Below the pieces are notes generated by a model. That model saw nothing but the letters and a program-made list of their open reading frames with translations, did not search any database and was not told the DNA's origin. A stretch of DNA of 64,000 nucleotides from Bacillota bacterium (GTDB lineage: Bacteria; Bacillota; Sulfobacillia; JAJZYS01; JAILZS01). Position numbers and translations under genes: made by a program. Positions 28,706-38,295 of this stretch are shown here, one piece after another. Every line of letters starts with the position of its first letter. The first letter of the stretch is position 1. The DNA is taken from positions 21,299-85,298 of the forward strand of contig JAILZS010000005.1 of the NCBI GenBank assembly GCA_023512375.1. The letters run 5' to 3'.

Positions 28706-29266
28706 GTGATCTACCCGGGGTTCCTCCGCGCCCTGCGCCGTGGTCCGGCGACCACCCGCTACCCGTTCGGCGACGATCCCGGCGCAGGTCCGGCGCCTAC
28801 GCCCGCTCCCGTCTCCGCCACGGGCACCGTTCCGGCCTCGCCGCTTCGCCTGTCGCTCGCCATCCGCCACGTCGACGCCGGGTCCTGCAACGGGTGCGAG
28901 AGCGAGATCGCCATGCTGGCCAGCTGCGTCTACGACCTCACGCGACTGGGGTTCGTGTTCACGCCCTCGCCGCGCCACGCGGACCTCCTCCTCGTCACCG
29001 GCGTGGTGACCGAGGCCATGGTGCCGGTGCTCCGCCAGACCTACGAGGCGATGCCCGCCCCCAAGCGGGTGGTGGCGGTCGGGGGGTGCGCGCTGGGCGA
29101 CTCGCTGTTCGCCCTCCAGCCCGGCGTGCGGGGCACCCTCGAGGGGGTGGTGCCGGTGGACGTGCGGGTGCCGGGTTGTCCCCCCACCCCGCGCGCCATC
29201 CTCGATGGCATCCTGGAGGCGGTCGGGCGCACGCCGGCCTGGGCAAAGGAGGCGGCGGCGCGATGA
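28706..29266 (+). CDS. Iron-sulfur small subunit (HyfI/NuoB type)
   Basis: A 186-residue NuoB-like subunit. All four ligands of the proximal [4Fe-4S] cluster are present: C61 and C64 (GSCNGCESE), C128 (VGGCALGD) and C158 (PGCPPTP). So the electron path up to the altered large subunit is kept. A Pro-rich N-terminal extension (~20-45) precedes the fold. GTG 28706 follows GGAGGAGG; the stop overlaps the next start (ATGA). A 93-base gap separates it from the large-subunit gene. Confidence 0.9.
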   Translation: MIYPGFLRALRRGPATTRYPFGDDPGAGPAPTPAPVSATGTVPASPLRLSLAIRHVDAGSCNGCESEIAMLASCVYDLTRLGFVFTPSPRHADLLLVTGVVTEAMVPVLRQTYEAMPAPKRVVAVGGCALGDSLFALQPGVRGTLEGVVPVDVRVPGCPPTPRAILDGILEAVGRTPAWAKEAAAR

Positions 29267-31266
29267 CGTGGGCGCTCCCGGCCTTGGCCGCGGTCGCCTG
29301 GTTGGTCGGCGCCGCCGCCCCCCCCGCGCGCCGGGCGGCGTTGTGCGCGGGCGGCCTGGCTGTGGCGGCGTGGGGGGCGGCGGGGCTCATGGGCGTGGGC
29401 GGGTGGACGCTCGCCCTGCCTTCGCCGCTCCCCTCCCTGTCCTTCACCCCCGGCGGGGTCGGCGGCCTGTGGCTCCTTCTCCTAGGAGCCTTGGGTTTCG
29501 CCCTCGGCTTGTTGCTCGAAGACGGCCGCGGGGGTAGGATGGCGCGCCCGGCCACCGCTTCGCTCGCCCACCTGACGCTTCTCATGGGGGCGGGCGTGCT
29601 GGCCGCGACGACGCCGTTCGCGCTCCTCACCGCCTGGGAGGCGATGTCCGGCCTGACCTACCTCCTGTTCCTGGCCGCCCGGCCCGGCCGGCGCGTATAC
29701 GCCGCCTCCTTCCTGCTCCTATGGGTCTCCGAGGCGGGGGCGGCGGCGCTCTACGCGGTGGCCCTCTTCTCGCAGGGCGGGGGCGCAGGGGCGTTGGGCG
29801 CCCTGACACCGGGGGTGCGGCTTACCCTCGCCCTCCTGGCGGTAGCGGCGTTCGGCACCAAGGCGGCGCTCGTCCCCTTCCAGCTCTGGCTTCCGGTGGC
29901 GGAACCGGAGGCCCCCGGGGCGGTGGCGGGGTTCCTCTCCGGAGCGCTCACCGCGGTGGCCTTTGCGGCCCTCCTGCGCGTCATCGCGTGGCTTGACGCA
30001 CCCGCGCTCCCCCTCGGCGCGGCGGTGGGCGGGCTGGGGCTGGCCGGCCTGAGCATCGGCGCGCTCGGGGCGCTGTTCGACGGCGACACAAAGCGCATCC
30101 TGGCCTTCGGCACGGTGGAGGCGATGGGCGCCGCCTTCCTCGCCCTCGGTCTGGGCCTGTTCCTGCGCGCCCTCCACGCCCCGGCGCAGGCGGCGACCGC
30201 GTTCGTGGGGGCGGCCACGCTCGTTTTCGCGCACGCCGGCGGCAAGCTGTCTCTGTTCGCCGCCGCGGGCGAGGTGGAGGCGGCCGGGGGCGGCCGGCGC
30301 CTCGACGCCCTGGGCGGGCTCATGGCTCGAATGCCGTGGACGGGGGCGACCGCCCTGGTTGGTGCCCTGGGCCTGGCGGGTATGCCTCCGCTGGGGACGT
30401 TCGTCGGCGAGTGGCTCCTCCTGGAGTCCCTGTTCATGCCCCTGCCCGAGGCCGCCGGCGTGCACGTCCTGCTCGCCATGCTGGGCGCGGCCGTGGCCGT
30501 CCTGGCGGCGCTGTCGCTCACCGCCTACCTCCGCTGGTACGGTACGGCCTTCCTCGGTCCCGGACGGAGCGGGCGCGCCGTGGGCGTAACCGAACGGCCG
30601 GGGTGGCCGCGGGTGGGGCTCGCGGTCGCCCTCCTCCCCCTGGCCGCGGCGGGGATCGCCACTCCCTGGCTGGTGCCCCTGTGGCAGGCGGCGTACGCTC
30701 CCGGTCCGGCCGTCGTCCTGCCCCTGTTCCGCGCCCCGCAGCTCAGCCCCACCCTGGTCGGGGTGGGCGCGGCCGTGGGACGGGGTCTACCGGGAGCGAC
30801 CGGGGTGGTGCTCACCCCCGGGGGCGGGTTCTCCGTCCTCTCGCCCTGGGACCTCACCTGGATCGCCCTCGGCTTGGGCGCCGTCGTCTACCTTCTCGTG
30901 CGCCTAGGGGCTACCGGCATGGCGCGCCCGCCCCGCCGCACCGCACCCTGGGCGGGCGGCCGCGCCACCTATGCCCCGGCCATGACCTACACGGCGGAGA
31001 GCCTGAGCCATCCCCTGCGCCTTTCCCTCGCCGCCTGGGCGGGGGTGAGGGCCGAGCGGCCGAGCGTCCTGGGCGGCCGGGCGCGGCGCTACCGGGTGCG
31101 CTACCGCGACCGCCTGTGGACGTACGGCTATCTGTGGCCCGCCCGGGCGGTGACGGCGCTTGCCGACGCCTTCCGCAACTGGCAGAGGGGATCGGTGGCC
31201 CAGTACGTGGCGTCCATCCTCCTCGCCCTGGCGGTGGCGGCGATCGTGAGCTCCTTCGCCCGCTGA
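29263..31266 (+). CDS. Antiporter-like membrane subunit (HyfB/NuoL type)
   Basis: A 667-residue polytopic protein of the HyfB/NuoL family, longer than HyfF because of a C-terminal extension (after ~500) with a polar loop and a final anchor helix (~645-665) that resembles the lateral arm. The core has GTKAALVPFQLWLPVAEPEAPG, the counterpart of the pumping-helix motif with Lys kept. ATG overlaps the small-subunit stop. It closes the operon; there is no ferredoxin-like HyfH/HycB gene, which is unusual. Confidence 0.88.
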   Translation: MTWALPALAAVAWLVGAAAPPARRAALCAGGLAVAAWGAAGLMGVGGWTLALPSPLPSLSFTPGGVGGLWLLLLGALGFALGLLLEDGRGGRMARPATASLAHLTLLMGAGVLAATTPFALLTAWEAMSGLTYLLFLAARPGRRVYAASFLLLWVSEAGAAALYAVALFSQGGGAGALGALTPGVRLTLALLAVAAFGTKAALVPFQLWLPVAEPEAPGAVAGFLSGALTAVAFAALLRVIAWLDAPALPLGAAVGGLGLAGLSIGALGALFDGDTKRILAFGTVEAMGAAFLALGLGLFLRALHAPAQAATAFVGAATLVFAHAGGKLSLFAAAGEVEAAGGGRRLDALGGLMARMPWTGATALVGALGLAGMPPLGTFVGEWLLLESLFMPLPEAAGVHVLLAMLGAAVAVLAALSLTAYLRWYGTAFLGPGRSGRAVGVTERPGWPRVGLAVALLPLAAAGIATPWLVPLWQAAYAPGPAVVLPLFRAPQLSPTLVGVGAAVGRGLPGATGVVLTPGGGFSVLSPWDLTWIALGLGAVVYLLVRLGATGMARPPRRTAPWAGGRATYAPAMTYTAESLSHPLRLSLAAWAGVRAERPSVLGGRARRYRVRYRDRLWTYGYLWPARAVTALADAFRNWQRGSVAQYVASILLALAVAAIVSSFAR

Positions 31267-31269
31267 TCG

Positions 31270-31583
31270 GCGCGGCGTTGGCGAACGAGTGGCCGGGGAT
31301 GGAGAAGCTCGGCGTGAGCGACAGGCCGGTCCACGGCGCCGTGATCTGGACGCTGTCGCCGGCCGGGAAGTCCCCGGTGGCGGAGTCGCCGCTCGCGTGC
31401 CGCGGCTCGTGGCCGCGGGCCAGGTCTGGCCGCCGTCGTCGGCGCAGGAGGTGACCACCGCGATGTCCATCGCCGTCGGGGACGAGATCGTGCCCGCGTC
31501 CGGGCTCACCGCCGTGATCTCGCCGTCGGAGACGACATGGAAGCTCTGGGCCGGCAAGGAGCCGAAGTACACGGCCGTCGCGC
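31270..31583 (-). pseudogene. IPT/TIG-domain protein remnant
   Basis: Read on the minus strand, 31583-31430 gives a clear TIG-like sheet (TAVYFGSLPAQSF then SDGEITAVSPDAGT and DIAVVTSCADDGGQTW). The continuation (SVQITAPWTGLSLTPSF) is in another frame. There is no start, and the left part is cut off where the plus-strand PrsA remnant begins, so this is a broken piece of an adhesin or surface protein. Confidence 0.5.
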
Positions 31584-32356
31584 ATCCTCGAGCGCATGAT
31601 CCAGGAGACGCTCGTCGTCCAGGCCGCCGCCCGCGCCCACATCGCCGTCGACTCCGCCGCCTAACGCGCAGGCGGTGAAGAGCTACCAGAGCGTCCTCGG
31701 CAAGGACTCCGCGGACGCCGCGGCCATGGACCAGGCGCTTCGCCTCGACCACCTGACGCAAAGGCGAGGTGGTCCGCTACGTAGAACTCGAGCTGGCCCT
31801 CGACGGCGTGCTGCGCAAGCTGGTGGGACAGGTGCCGGTCCCCGCCTCGGCGGTGCGGGCGTACTACCGGTCCCACCTGAGCGAGTTCTCGGCGCCGCGG
31901 GCGTACGAGTTGCGGGTCATCGTGGTCCCGACCCGCACCCAGGCGCAGGCCGTCCTGCATGAGCTCGAGACGGACGGCGGCTCGAACTTCGGCGCCCTGG
32001 CGGAGGCCGAGTCGATCGACACGGCGAGCGCGCCCGAACAGGGCGACCTCGGGTGGGTGACGCTGTCCGAGCTGAGCGGGGCCGTGGCCCGCGCCGTGCC
32101 GCGCATGAAGGTGGGAGAGTACGCGCTGGCCTCGACGCCGAACGGTTGGGACGTGCTGCAGCTCCTCGCCGTCCGCGCCCCCGGGCGCCAGAGCCTGAGC
32201 GCGGCGACCGATGCCATCACCAAGACCTTGGCCGCCCAGCGTTTCCAGAGCGGTGTGAAGGCGTGCCTGGCGAAGCTCGCCAAGCAGGCGAGGATCCGGG
32301 TGCTCTGGCACCCGGGCGGGGCGAGCGGCGCAGGCACGGGGGGAGGCGGCGGCTAG
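31581..32356 (+). pseudogene. prsA: PrsA/PpiC-type peptidyl-prolyl isomerase, truncated and frameshifted
   Basis: Three frames together spell one foldase: RILERMIQETLVVQAAARAH (frame of 31581, stop TAA 31662), then KSYQSVLGKDSADAAAMDQA (frame of 31675), then from ~31763 a continuous frame to 32356 with the helix EVVRYVELELALDGVLRKLV and a full PpiC parvulin domain (~40-135 of that part). The lipoprotein N-terminus is missing. At least two frameshifts make it a pseudogene, although the parvulin part could still be translated from GTG 31769. Confidence 0.75.
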
Positions 32357-32437
32357 GGCCGGGGGGAGGCGGGCTGAAGGGCGGGCGGGCGGCGCCGCGG
32401 GGGCGGCGCCGTCCCGCGTGGGAAGGGGGAGACGTGC

Positions 32438-33171
32438 GTGCGGCGATGGCGGCGGGCGATGGCGCTGCGTGTGGTGGTGGCCGTCGCGGTGCTGGTGCCG
32501 CTTGTGTGGTTCACGCTCGTGCCGGCGGTGGGGCTGTTCTCCCGTCCGGCGGGCGCCGGTCCGGGGGCCCTGCTGCCGACCGTACCGCACCTTGTGCCGG
32601 TGCAGGGACCGCTGACCACGCCCCGGGGCCTGCTCACCGTCTCGAGCGCAGGGGTGACGCGGACGCCGTTGGTCGTCGCCCTCGGGAAGGGCCGGGGGCG
32701 GAGCCCGCTTTGGCGTCTCTCCTCGGCGGTGCCGAAGGCGGTCACGGGCTGGCAGGCGGCGGGGCCATACCTCCTCGTCCAGGCGGCGTTGTCGCCGACG
32801 GGGGGCGACGCGCCGTAGCCGCCGCGCCACGGCGGGAGAGCGTCATCGACCTGCCGGAGCGGCGCATCCTCCTCGAGCTGCCGGCCAGCGCGGAATCGAG
32901 GGATTACGTCATCGGCGACGACCTCGTGGTGCGCAACCGCCAGGATGTGGGCGGGCGGAACCTGTGGCGGGTGACGGTGGTGGATCTCGTGCGCGCACGC
33001 CGCCTCGACTTCGTGCTCCCTCCCGGGGCGGCCGGCGCGGCCGTACGGGCGGGACGCCTGTACTAGGTCGTGGCGGCACGGGGCGCGCCGGGCCGGCTCG
33101 ACCTTCCCCTCGCGCCCCAGGCCTGGCAGCCCTTGGGGCGGCTGGTCCCTCTCTACCTACCCGCCTCGTAA
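32438..33171 (+). pseudogene. Membrane-anchored protein, frameshifted
   Basis: The first part (GTG 32438 to TAG 32818) has an N-terminal membrane helix (~9-27) and an extracytoplasmic stretch. The sequence continues sensibly in another frame from about 32805 (RESVIDLPERRILLELPAS) to TAG 33066, and beyond that in the same frame to TAA 33171. One extra G in the run of six at 32800-32805 would restore the first join. Function unknown. It may be an assembly error rather than a true break. Confidence 0.5.
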
Positions 33172-33290
33172 AGGGGGGCGTCTGAAGGGACACGCCGCAT
33201 CGTTGGTGGGTGCAATGCCCTCGGCGTTGCGGCGCGTAACCAGTGTGGACTCGGACGTGGCCGCCGGGGCGGCCGTCCCGTTGGGACGCG

Positions 33291-33319
33291 CGCCGGCCGG
33301 GCGCCGCGCCCGGCCGGCG
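33291..33319 (-). terminator. Terminator of the DUF3311-symporter operon
   Basis: A perfect 13-bp stem (33291-33303 with 33307-33319) with a CCG loop lies 19 bases past the symporter stop on its strand. It has no T-run. Confidence 0.6.
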
Positions 33320-33337
33320 GGAAGGCTGGCGGCGCCG

Positions 33338-34864
33338 TCAGGCGGTGACGCTGTCCGCCTCGTAGTCGGCGTCCGCCGTGGCGTCGACGCCGTTGTGCAC
33401 GCGGGCGGCGTTGAGGGCCAGGGTGAGCACCACGACCACCGCCAGGTTGAGGATGAGGGCCCAGATGCCGGCGTAACCGAGGACGCCGAACACGGCCACG
33501 AGCGAGGACTTGAACTGGACGCTGGCGGCCATCGCCGTGCCCACCACCATGCCCACCAACCAGCCGAGCAGGAGCGCGCTGCGGTGGAACCAGCGTGTGT
33601 AGAGGCTACCGACGATCATGGGCACGGTCTGCAGGATCCAGATGCCGCCCAGGGTCTGGAGGTAGATGGAGAACTGCAGGGGGATGCCGAGCACGAAGAC
33701 GAGCGCTCCCAGCTTCACCACGAGGGAGACGACCTTGGCCACGCCCGCCTCCTGCTGGGGCGTTGCGCCGGGGGCGAAGTACTCCTTGTAGATGTTGCGG
33801 GTGAAGAGGTTGGCGGCGGCGATCGACATGATGGCGGCCGGCACCAGCGCCCCGATGAGGATGGCGGCGGAGGCCAAGCCGAAGAACCACGGCGCGAACT
33901 CCTTCTGGAACAGGAGCGGCACCGCGAGGTTGGTGTCGGTCCCCGGCACGTGCACGCCCGCGGCGATGGCCATGTAGCCGAGGAGGGCGATGAAGCCGAG
34001 CATGAGCGAGTACAGGGGCAGGAAGGCGGCGTTGCGCCGCACCACCTGGCGCGAGCTCGTGCTGAACACCGCCGTCAGGGCGTGGGGGTAGAAGAACAGG
34101 GCGACGGCGGAGCCGAGGGCCAGCGTGGCGTACGCGGCGTACGCCTTGGGGGCCAACAGGGTGCTTCCCGGCTTGGGCAGTGACTTCAGGTGCGCCTGAG
34201 AGAGGGCGAAGATGTGGCCGAAACCGCCCAGGTGCGCGGGGATGAGGATGACGGCGGCGATGATCGTGATGTAGATGAGGGTGTCCTTCACCACCGCCAC
34301 GAGGGCGGGGGCGCGCAGGCCCGAGGTGTACGTGTAGACGGCCAGGATGGCGAAGGCGATGATGAGCGGCAGGTCGCGGCCGAGAAAGCCCGTGCCCGTG
34401 ATGCCCAAGACCTGCAGCACCGCCTGCATGCCGACCAGCTGCAAGGCGATGTACGGCATCGTGGCCAGGATGCCCGTCACCGCCACGGCCAGGGCGAGGC
34501 CGCGGCTCTCGAACCTCGCCTTCACGTAGTCGGCGGCGGTGATGTAGCCCTTGGCGTGCGCCACCGACCAGAGCCGGGGGAGGACGGCGAACACGAACGG
34601 GTAGACGATGATGGTGTACGGCACGGCGAAGAAGCCGAGCGCCCCCGCACCGAACACGAGGGCGGGGACGGCGACGAACGTGTAGGCTGTGTAGAGGTCA
34701 CCGCCCAGGAGGAACCAGGTGATGAAGGTCCCGAGCTGACGGCCGGCGAGGCCCCACTCGTGCAGGACGGAGAGGTCGCCCCGGCGCCAGGAGCTGGCGT
34801 AGAACCCGAGCACCGTCACGAAGGCGAACAGGACGAGGAAGACGACGATGGCGGTGGTGTTCAT
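33338..34864 (-). CDS. Sodium:solute symporter family permease (monocarboxylate type)
   Basis: A 508-residue SSS-family transporter with about 13 membrane helices. It has the GGDLYTAYTFVAVPALVFG region near the start and GYITAADYVKARFESRGLAL (about 100-119) typical of the ActP/MctP/PanF branch. Partnered with a DUF3311 protein by an ATGA overlap, the standard pairing for monocarboxylate (acetate, pyruvate, lactate) uptake. Substrate is inferred from this pairing, not seen. Given the neighbouring Por/Kor genes, pyruvate or lactate would fit. Confidence 0.88.
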   Translation of the reverse strand: MNTTAIVVFLVLFAFVTVLGFYASSWRRGDLSVLHEWGLAGRQLGTFITWFLLGGDLYTAYTFVAVPALVFGAGALGFFAVPYTIIVYPFVFAVLPRLWSVAHAKGYITAADYVKARFESRGLALAVAVTGILATMPYIALQLVGMQAVLQVLGITGTGFLGRDLPLIIAFAILAVYTYTSGLRAPALVAVVKDTLIYITIIAAVILIPAHLGGFGHIFALSQAHLKSLPKPGSTLLAPKAYAAYATLALGSAVALFFYPHALTAVFSTSSRQVVRRNAAFLPLYSLMLGFIALLGYMAIAAGVHVPGTDTNLAVPLLFQKEFAPWFFGLASAAILIGALVPAAIMSIAAANLFTRNIYKEYFAPGATPQQEAGVAKVVSLVVKLGALVFVLGIPLQFSIYLQTLGGIWILQTVPMIVGSLYTRWFHRSALLLGWLVGMVVGTAMAASVQFKSSLVAVFGVLGYAGIWALILNLAVVVVLTLALNAARVHNGVDATADADYEADSVTA

Positions 34865-35106
34865 CGCCCCTTCCCCCGTTCCGTCCCGCGCGCCTCGGGG
34901 CGCTCCGGCGTGAGGGCGTAGACGAGCAGGGTGATGAGCGCGCTCACCACCACCCAGGCGAGTTGGTACCAGTAGAAAAACGGCAGGCCGGCGAGCGCGG
35001 GCGTCGCCCGGTTGTAGATGGGTGGCAGCAGGGTGGCGACGAAGGGTAGGAGCAGGAGCAGGTACCACCAGCGGCTACCGCCCGCGGACGCACTGCGGCG
35101 GACCAT
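34861..35106 (-). CDS. DUF3311 small membrane protein
   Basis: An 81-residue protein with two membrane helices (~14-32 and ~42-64) and the P-P-I-Y-N-R and PFFYWYQL motifs of DUF3311 proteins, which accompany SSS symporters. ATG with GGGGGGAGGG five bases upstream. Its TGA overlaps the symporter ATG. Confidence 0.88.
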   Translation of the reverse strand: MVRRSASAGGSRWWYLLLLLPFVATLLPPIYNRATPALAGLPFFYWYQLAWVVVSALITLLVYALTPERPEARGTERGKGR

Positions 35107-35484
35107 CGATGCCCTCCCCCCGATCGGATGAAGTGAGAGAAGATTCCGAACCTCAATTGGATGGTCGGGGGATGTCCTCCTGCCGGAGCGGGTGGGGGCG
35201 GCAGATCGAGGCCGGCCGGCTGCGCTCGGTCCTGCGGCAGGGCGCGGCGGACCCGGGCACGCCCTCCGCCGACCTTCCAGCGGCCGACGCGCACCCCCGG
35301 GAAGGCCGCCGCTGCGCGATGGGGTGGGCGTCGCCCGCGTCCACGTCCACAGCTCGGGCCTGTCCGCTCTAGCGCCGGGATGCGCAGCGATGGGGATGTG
35401 CGGGGCCTGGGGCTCTGCGCCGACGTGCGCCGACATGGCGCACCGGGGCGACCGGCGGGCGAGAAGCAGGCAAGCAAACGGGGA
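35107..35484. other. Intergenic region upstream of DUF3311
   Basis: No gene is visible. The right part holds the tRNA-Gly terminator (listed separately) and the left part must hold the promoter of the symporter operon; TTGAGG-N18-TTCATC near 35155-35130 on the minus strand is a weak candidate. Confidence 0.4.
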
Positions 35485-35513
35485 CCCGGCAGCTCCCGCC
35501 GGGAGGTGCCGGG
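35485..35513 (-). terminator. Terminator downstream of tRNA-Gly
   Basis: A 13-bp stem with one mismatch (35485-35497 with 35501-35513, loop GCC); on the minus strand it is followed by a T-rich GTTTGCTTG. It lies 33 bases past the tRNA-Gly 3' end. Confidence 0.6.
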
Positions 35514-35545
35514 CCCTGAAGGTCTTGGGCTCCAAGGCTTCAAGG

Positions 35546-35619
35546 TGGAGCGGGTGACGGGAATCGAACCCGCGTCACCAGCTTGGAAGGCTGGCGCTCT
35601 ACCATTGAGCTACACCCGC
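35546..35619 (-). tRNA. tRNA-Gly (anticodon TCC)
   Basis: On the minus strand: acceptor GCGGGTG/CACCCGC, D arm TAGCTCAATGGTAGAGC, anticodon loop CTTCCAA (TCC complement at 35585-35587), T arm GGGTTCGATTCCC and encoded CCA. Confidence 0.97.
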
Positions 35620-35976
35620 CGAACTCCGTCGCAGGCATTGAACCACGACCGACCGGGAACCGCAAGATGATCCCGGCGGCGGGGCGGCCTCGCCGCACCG
35701 ACGGGGCGGGCCATGGCGCCACCGGGAGGACGCGGGGCGGGCCGAGACGCTTTCGGGTCTTTGCCCTGCCGCCGGTGCCGCCGGTCACGGAGGGGGGGCC
35801 ACCGCCGCCTCACCCTGCGGTGGCCCCGCATGCGGCCGGTTTCGCGCTCGTCGGATCCACGACCCCACCGTACGACGTACCGGATCCTGGCGGCCCGGCG
35901 GTGCCGGCGCAAGCGGCCCCGCCACGCGGCAGGCGTGTCGTCGGGCGCCTCGGCCGGCGCAGGGGAGGGCGATGGC
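35620..35976. other. Gap between tRNA-Gly and amidase gene
   Basis: No supported feature in these 357 bases apart from the tRNA promoter that must lie at its left end. Open frames here lack start signals. Confidence 0.4.
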
Positions 35977-36666
35977 CTACGGCGTCCGGCCCCCGGCGGG
36001 CGGCGTGCGCCTGAGCTGCTCCCAGGCCATGCGCTCGACCCGGCCCGCGCTGGCGCCGTGGGCACGGCGCCTGGGCGCGGTAGCCTGCGGCCTCGGCCGC
36101 ACCGCGGTCTGCCAGGGGCGAGGCCCCTCCAGGAGAGGCGAATAGCTCAGGTCCGCCGGCGCAGGCCAGGGGGCGTGGGTGAGGATGACGCCCGCCTCGG
36201 CGTAGCAGGCCGCCACCAAGCCCGAGCAGGTCAAATGGTGGAGCGGTCGCGGTTTCGGCACGAGGTGGAGGTCGAAGCGCGCGGCGTCGAAGAGGAGCTC
36301 GCGCACGCCGTAAGGCTCTCCCAGGCGACGGCGGGCGGCGGCCACCGCCCGGACGCGCTCGGCTTCGGACGCCCGCACCCGGTACGCCCACCCTTCTCGC
36401 GCGTACAGCGGCGCGGGCCGCTCGACGACCACGATCCCGGCTTCGACCAGCGTCCCGGCGCCGGTGGCCACGGCGGCGTGGCTGAAGGGATTGGCGGTGC
36501 TGAACTCGATCATCCAGGCCAGAACCCCCCGGCCCGGCACGAGGACGACGTCGCCGGGCGCAAGGCGGCGGGGGTCGTACGGCACGATACCCACCTCCCG
36601 CCCCAGTCTGTGCGGGGGGGAGAAGAGGTGTCCCAGGCCCCGCGGGACGGCGGCTTGTCCGGGCAT
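35977..36666 (-). CDS. Permuted papain-like (YiiX/NlpC-type) amidase
   Basis: A 229-residue protein of the circularly permuted NlpC/P60 group: a strand-rich start (RRLAPGDVVLVPG), then H63 in NPFSHAAVATG, and the nucleophile C147 in HHLTCSGLVAACYAEAG, so His precedes Cys. Relatives hydrolyse amide or ester bonds in cell wall or lipids. No signal peptide. ATG 36666 has GAGGGT about eight bases upstream; ATG 36681 is possible. The C-terminus is Arg/Pro-rich. Divergent from the GGDEF gene. Confidence 0.7.
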   Translation of the reverse strand: MPGQAAVPRGLGHLFSPPHRLGREVGIVPYDPRRLAPGDVVLVPGRGVLAWMIEFSTANPFSHAAVATGAGTLVEAGIVVVERPAPLYAREGWAYRVRASEAERVRAVAAARRRLGEPYGVRELLFDAARFDLHLVPKPRPLHHLTCSGLVAACYAEAGVILTHAPWPAPADLSYSPLLEGPRPWQTAVRPRPQATAPRRRAHGASAGRVERMAWEQLRRTPPAGGRTP

Positions 36667-36740
36667 GGTGGCTACCCTCATGATAGGCGTAGCACCGGCG
36701 TGCACCGGGACCGGCACCGGGCGGCGCAGGGAACGGAGGG

Positions 36741-38258
36741 ATGGCGGTGAGCGCTGCACGGCGGGCATCGGTGTCCGACCACCGGTCCAGGCTGGGGGAG
36801 CTCAGGTTCGACACCTGGTGGCGGGCGTTCGGGCGCGACGACACCTGGCTGAGCGTGATGGCCGACATCCAGCGCCACCTGCGGGCGGACACGGGGGCCG
36901 ACGTCGTGGTCATGTGGGCGCAGCTGCCGCCGAACGGCGATTGGGTGCGGCTGGCCACCGAGCTTCCCGACGTGGTCGTGCTGCCGAGGCGTTCGCGCCC
37001 CCACGCCGATCTGGAGCGGGAGCGCGCCCCGCAGCGCGTGCTCACGGCCACGGTGCGCGGGCCGTACCGGCGCGCCCTCGCCCAGGCGGGGGTGGCGGGG
37101 GGATGGCTCCTCCCCCTGGTCGCGCCGGAGGACGCGGTCGGGCGGGAGACGTGGGTGGGCGCCTTGGGGCTGGGGTGGCGGCAGGAGCCGCCGCTTGCGC
37201 CGCCCCCGCTGCACGTGGTCGTCTCCGGCCTGTGGTACCTTCTGCGCCAGCGGGTGGAGAGCACCTACACGGAGGCCGTGCTGGAGGAGGCGGTCTCGCT
37301 CGGCGTGCCCACCGCCCCGTCGGAGTGGGACGAACGCCTTACCGTCATGGTGGAGCGGCTGGGCGGCGACCACTGGTCGCTCTACCGGGTGACGCGCGAC
37401 GGGGCCGGGGAGCCCCACCTCTCCCTGGTGGCGGAGCGCGGCGCCATGGGCGACCGCGGGCGGCGGCTCGTGGCCTTCATGCGCGAGGACCCCGACCACT
37501 TCCGCCAGAGCGCCCTTCTGCGGGCGGCCGAGCAGGGATATAACATGTTCATCGCCGACACGAAGACCACCATCTACCAGATCCCCGAGGCGTTCGGCGG
37601 CGACCCCGTGCGCTCCGGCCTGGTCATGCCCCTGGGGGAGCGGGGCGAGAGCGGCGTCGGCCTTCTCGGGGTGTACTGGCGGGAGCCCGAGGGGTGGCGC
37701 CGCTTCGGCCTGTCCATGCAGCCGTGGGACGCCTTCCGGCGCGTGGCCGCCGACTGGTGGCAGGGGATGCACTCGGCCCAGGACGCCCTGCGCGACGCCC
37801 TCACGGGCCTGTACAACCGGCGCGGCATGGCGCGCGCCTGGGAGGAGACGCTGGCCGCGCAGGCGAGCGGTCTGCTCGGGGTGATCGACCTGGACGCCTT
37901 CAGCGCCGTGAACAACCGCTGGGGCCATCTCATGGGGGACGAGGTGCTGCGCGTCGTCGCCCACACCCTGGGGTCGCTGGCCGAGGCGGAGGGCGGCTGG
38001 TGCGGGCGGTGGGGCGGGGACGAGTTCGTCCTCTGCCTGCCGCCGGGGCGGGACTGGGCGGGCGTGGGGCGGGCGCTCGAGGGCGCCCTCGACCGGGCGG
38101 CGGAGGCGAGCCGTTGGCCGCAGCGCGTTCGGGCGAGCGGCGGCGCCGCGCGCTGGAGCCGTGCCCGTTGCGACTTCGGCCAGACGTTCGCGCGCGCCGA
38201 CCGCGCCCTGTACCGCGCCAAGCGGCTGGGTGGGGGGCGGTTTCTCGTCGCGCGCTGA
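36741..38258 (+). CDS. Diguanylate cyclase with GAF-like sensor regions
   Basis: A 505-residue cytosolic protein. Residues ~20-340 hold one or two GAF-like folds; the C-terminal ~155 residues are a GGDEF domain with an intact GGDEF at 425-429 and the Mg-binding [12 protein letters not shown] before it, so it should make c-di-GMP. No RxxD inhibitory site is seen five residues before GGDEF. The Shine-Dalgarno GGAGGG touches ATG 36741, so GTG 36747 (six bases away) may be the true start. Confidence 0.85.
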   Translation: MAVSAARRASVSDHRSRLGELRFDTWWRAFGRDDTWLSVMADIQRHLRADTGADVVVMWAQLPPNGDWVRLATELPDVVVLPRRSRPHADLERERAPQRVLTATVRGPYRRALAQAGVAGGWLLPLVAPEDAVGRETWVGALGLGWRQEPPLAPPPLHVVVSGLWYLLRQRVESTYTEAVLEEAVSLGVPTAPSEWDERLTVMVERLGGDHWSLYRVTRDGAGEPHLSLVAERGAMGDRGRRLVAFMREDPDHFRQSALLRAAEQGYNMFIADTKTTIYQIPEAFGGDPVRSGLVMPLGERGESGVGLLGVYWREPEGWRRFGLSMQPWDAFRRVAADWWQGMHSAQDALRDALTGLYNRRGMARAWEETLAAQASGLLGVIDLDAFSAVNNRWGHLMGDEVLRVVAHTLGSLAEAEGGWCGRWGGDEFVLCLPPGRDWAGVGRALEGALDRAAEASRWPQRVRASGGAARWSRARCDFGQTFARADRALYRAKRLGGGRFLVAR

Positions 38259-38272
38259 GCACGGAGACGACA

Positions 38273-38295
38273 CCGCCGCCCCGCAGGGGCGGCGG
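38273..38295 (+). terminator. Terminator after the GGDEF gene
   Basis: Perfect 10-bp stem CCGCCGCCCC/GGGGCGGCGG with loop GCA, 14 bases after the stop. Confidence 0.5.

Noticed and set aside
24102..31266. Active group 4 [NiFe] hydrogenase (Hyf/Ech)
   Set aside because: The gene set looks like it, but the large subunit has no Ni-Fe cysteines and there are no hyp maturation genes or protease nearby.
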